DNA from: Nectonema munidae
Lineage: Eukaryota > Nematomorpha > Nectonematoida > Nectonematidae
Direction: 5' to 3'
Length of the DNA stretch: 64,000 nucleotides
NCBI GenBank assembly: GCA_030549495.1
Contig: JAUIRK010001050.1
Span: forward strand, 62,001-126,000
Position 1 is the stretch's first letter. Every line of letters begins with the position of its first letter. Below the pieces are notes generated by a model. That model was given only the letters and a program-made list of their open reading frames with translations. It had not been told where the DNA came from and searched no databases. Below, piece by piece: positions 62,048-64,000 of the stretch. Position numbers and translations under genes: made by a program.

Positions 62048-64000
62048 GTGGACTTAAACACAGGCAGGCACAAACAGGGAGCACTTAAACAGATTCAGGC
62101 TCAATAAGGGAGTACTTTAACACAGGCAAGCACCAACAAGGGGCATTCAAACACAGGAAGGCACAAGCAGGCAAAAACAAGAGGGACTCAAACATGGGAC
62201 ACTATAACACAGGCAGACACAAATAAGGAGAACACAAACACAGGCAGGTTCAAACAGGGAGCACTCAAATACAGGCAGGCACAAACAGGGAGCACTCAAA
62301 CACAGGCAGGCACAAACAGGGAGGATTTAAACACAGGCAGGCACAAACAGGGAAAACTTAAACACATGCATGCACAAACAGGTAGCACTTAAACAGATTC
62401 AGGCAGAAAAAGGGAGCACATTAAAACAGGTAAACACCTACAGGGGCCATACAAACACAGGAACGCACAAACAATGAGGACACAAACACAGGCAGGCACT
62501 AACAGAAGGCATTCAAACACAGGCAGGCACAAATATGGGGCACTCAAGCACGGACAGACACAAACAGGGAGCACTCATACAACAGGAGGCACTCAAACAG
62601 AGGCAGGCACAAACATGGGGCACTATAACACAGGCAGTCACAACAAGGAGCACTCAAACACAGGACAGGCTCAAACACAGGCAGGCACAAACAGGATTGA
62701 CTTAAACACAGGCAGGCGCAAAAAGGGAGCACTTTAACACAGGCAAGCACCAACAGGGGGCATTCAAAAACAAGCAGGCATAAACAGAAGGCACTCAAAC
62801 ATGGGGCACTATAACACAGGCAGACACAAATAAGGAGCACTCAAACACAATCAGGCTCAAAAAGGGAGCACTCAAACACAGGCAGGCACAAACAGGGAGG
62901 ACTTAAACACAGGCTGGCACAAACAGGGAACACTTAAACACATGCAAGCTCAAACAGGGAGCACTTAAACAGATTCAGGCACAAAAAGGGAGCACTTTAA
63001 CACAGGCAAGCACCAACAGAGGGCACTCAAACACAGGAAGGCACAAACAGGAAACACATACAGGCAAAAACAGGGAGCACTCAAACACAGGCAGGAACAA
63101 ACGACGAGCACTCAATCAACAGGAAGCACCCAAACACGGTCAGTCACAAACAAGGAGCACTTAAACACAGGTAGGACTTAAACAATAGTCAAGCAGAAAC
63201 AAGGAGCACTTAAACACAGGCAGGCACTCAAACAGGGAGAACCCAACACACGCAGGCACAAATAGGGTTGACTTGAACACATTCAGGCACAAACAGGGAG
63301 CACTTAAACAGGGACAGGCACAAAAAGGGAGCACTTTAACACAGGCAAACATCAACAGGGGGCATTCAAACACAATCAGGCATAAACAGGAGGCACTCAA
63401 ACACGGGGCACTATAACACAGGCAGACACAAACACGGAGCACTCAAACGCAGGCAGGTTCAATAAGGGCTCAATCAGGGAAAACCCAACACACACAGGTA
63501 CAAACAGGGTGGACTTAAACACAGGCAGGCACAAACAGGGAGCACTTAAACAGATTCAGGCTCAAAAAGTGAGTACTTTAACACAGGCAAGCACCAAAAA
63601 GGGGCATTCAAACACAGGAAGGCACAAGCAGGCAAAAATAAGAGGGACTCAAACATGGGACATTATAACACAGGCAGACACAAATAAGGAGAACTCAAAC
63701 ACAGGCAGGTTCAAACAGGGAGCACTTAAACAGAGACAGGCACAAAAAGGGAGCACTTTAACACAGGCAAACACCAACAGGGGGCATTCAAACACAAGCA
63801 GGCATAAACAGGAGGCACTATAACACAGTTTAAGTGCTCAAAAAGGGAGCACTCAAACATAGCGAGCACCCGACACAGGCAGGCACAAACAGGGTGGGCT
63901 TAACCACATGCAAGCACTTAAACATATTTAGTCACAAAAAGGGAACACTTAAACACAGGCAAGTACCAACAGAGGGCACTCAAACACACACAAGCAAAAC
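62048..64000 (+). repeat. Higher-order unit 7, cut by the window end
   Basis: Short half starts at 63,509. A third kind of deletion at the hot spot (AGGACAGGCTCAAACACAGG at about 62,662). The array runs off the window, so its full length is unknown. Confidence 0.92.

Noticed and set aside
37848-64000. Dozens of 60-135 codon frames on both strands in the minisatellite
   Set aside because: They follow the 31-bp period, most have no ATG start (several begin at GTG), they overlap on both strands, and they are cut by stops in every higher-order unit. Explained by a stop-poor repeat.
37848-64000. CRISPR-like array
   Set aside because: The monomers are continuous tandem repeats with no unique spacers, and the host is a eukaryote.
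1-64000. Retrovirus-like, LTR or Polinton-type elements
   Set aside because: No LTR pairs, gag, protease or integrase motifs, or capsid motifs were recognised. The only reverse transcriptase belongs to a non-LTR LINE.

Overview
The window looks like AT-rich nuclear DNA of an invertebrate animal. The evidence is two spliced or metazoan-type host genes (an MPHOSPH6 homologue and a six-exon mitochondrial seryl-tRNA synthetase), very short GT-AG introns (51, 53 and 57 nt), a tRNA-derived SINE, LINE fragments and many small DNA transposons. Tiny introns next to transposon-swollen ones would suit an arthropod or a similar invertebrate, but the species cannot be named from this sequence. I saw no bacterial operons, CRISPR array, rRNA gene or intact tRNA gene, and no retrovirus-like or other virus-derived element.

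Layout. 1-4.2 kb: transposon ends, a 28-bp minisatellite, a strong palindrome (arms about 234 bp) and a piggyBac-like element with TTAA borders. 4.34-4.72 kb: MPHOSPH6, a nuclear exosome cofactor. 5.2-10 kb: small TIR elements and a tRNA-derived SINE, otherwise empty. 10.08-20.85 kb: SARS2, the mitochondrial serine-tRNA ligase. Intron 3 holds a hAT-like element that carries a SINE and two nested insertions. Intron 4 holds a decayed RTE-like LINE with a 9-bp target duplication. 22-33 kb: several tandem arrays with periods near 150 bp. Two of them lie inside a 4.26-kb segment bounded by inverted ends; another pair lies in inverted orientation around a second, reversed copy of the intron 3 element and an orphan exon. 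34.5-35.4 kb: a three-element nest beside a broken Tc1/mariner-type transposase.

35.68-64 kb: a very large minisatellite with a 31-bp monomer, in three blocks (35.68-35.96, 37.85-43.89 and 45.11-64.0 kb, running off the window). From 47.5 kb it is ordered into a higher-order repeat of about 2.42 kb (close to 78 monomers). Each higher-order unit has a short half of about 955 bp and a long half of about 1,470 bp, told apart by a diagnostic base. Because 31 is not a multiple of 3 and most monomers lack stops, the array shows many short open frames with a 31-residue period. I treat these as a by-product, not genes.

The two host genes are unrelated in pathway: one acts in nuclear RNA decay, the other in mitochondrial translation. 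The rest of the window is mobile or tandemly repeated DNA. The most notable structures are the 2.42-kb higher-order minisatellite and the TIR-bounded element made mainly of 150-bp satellite arrays.
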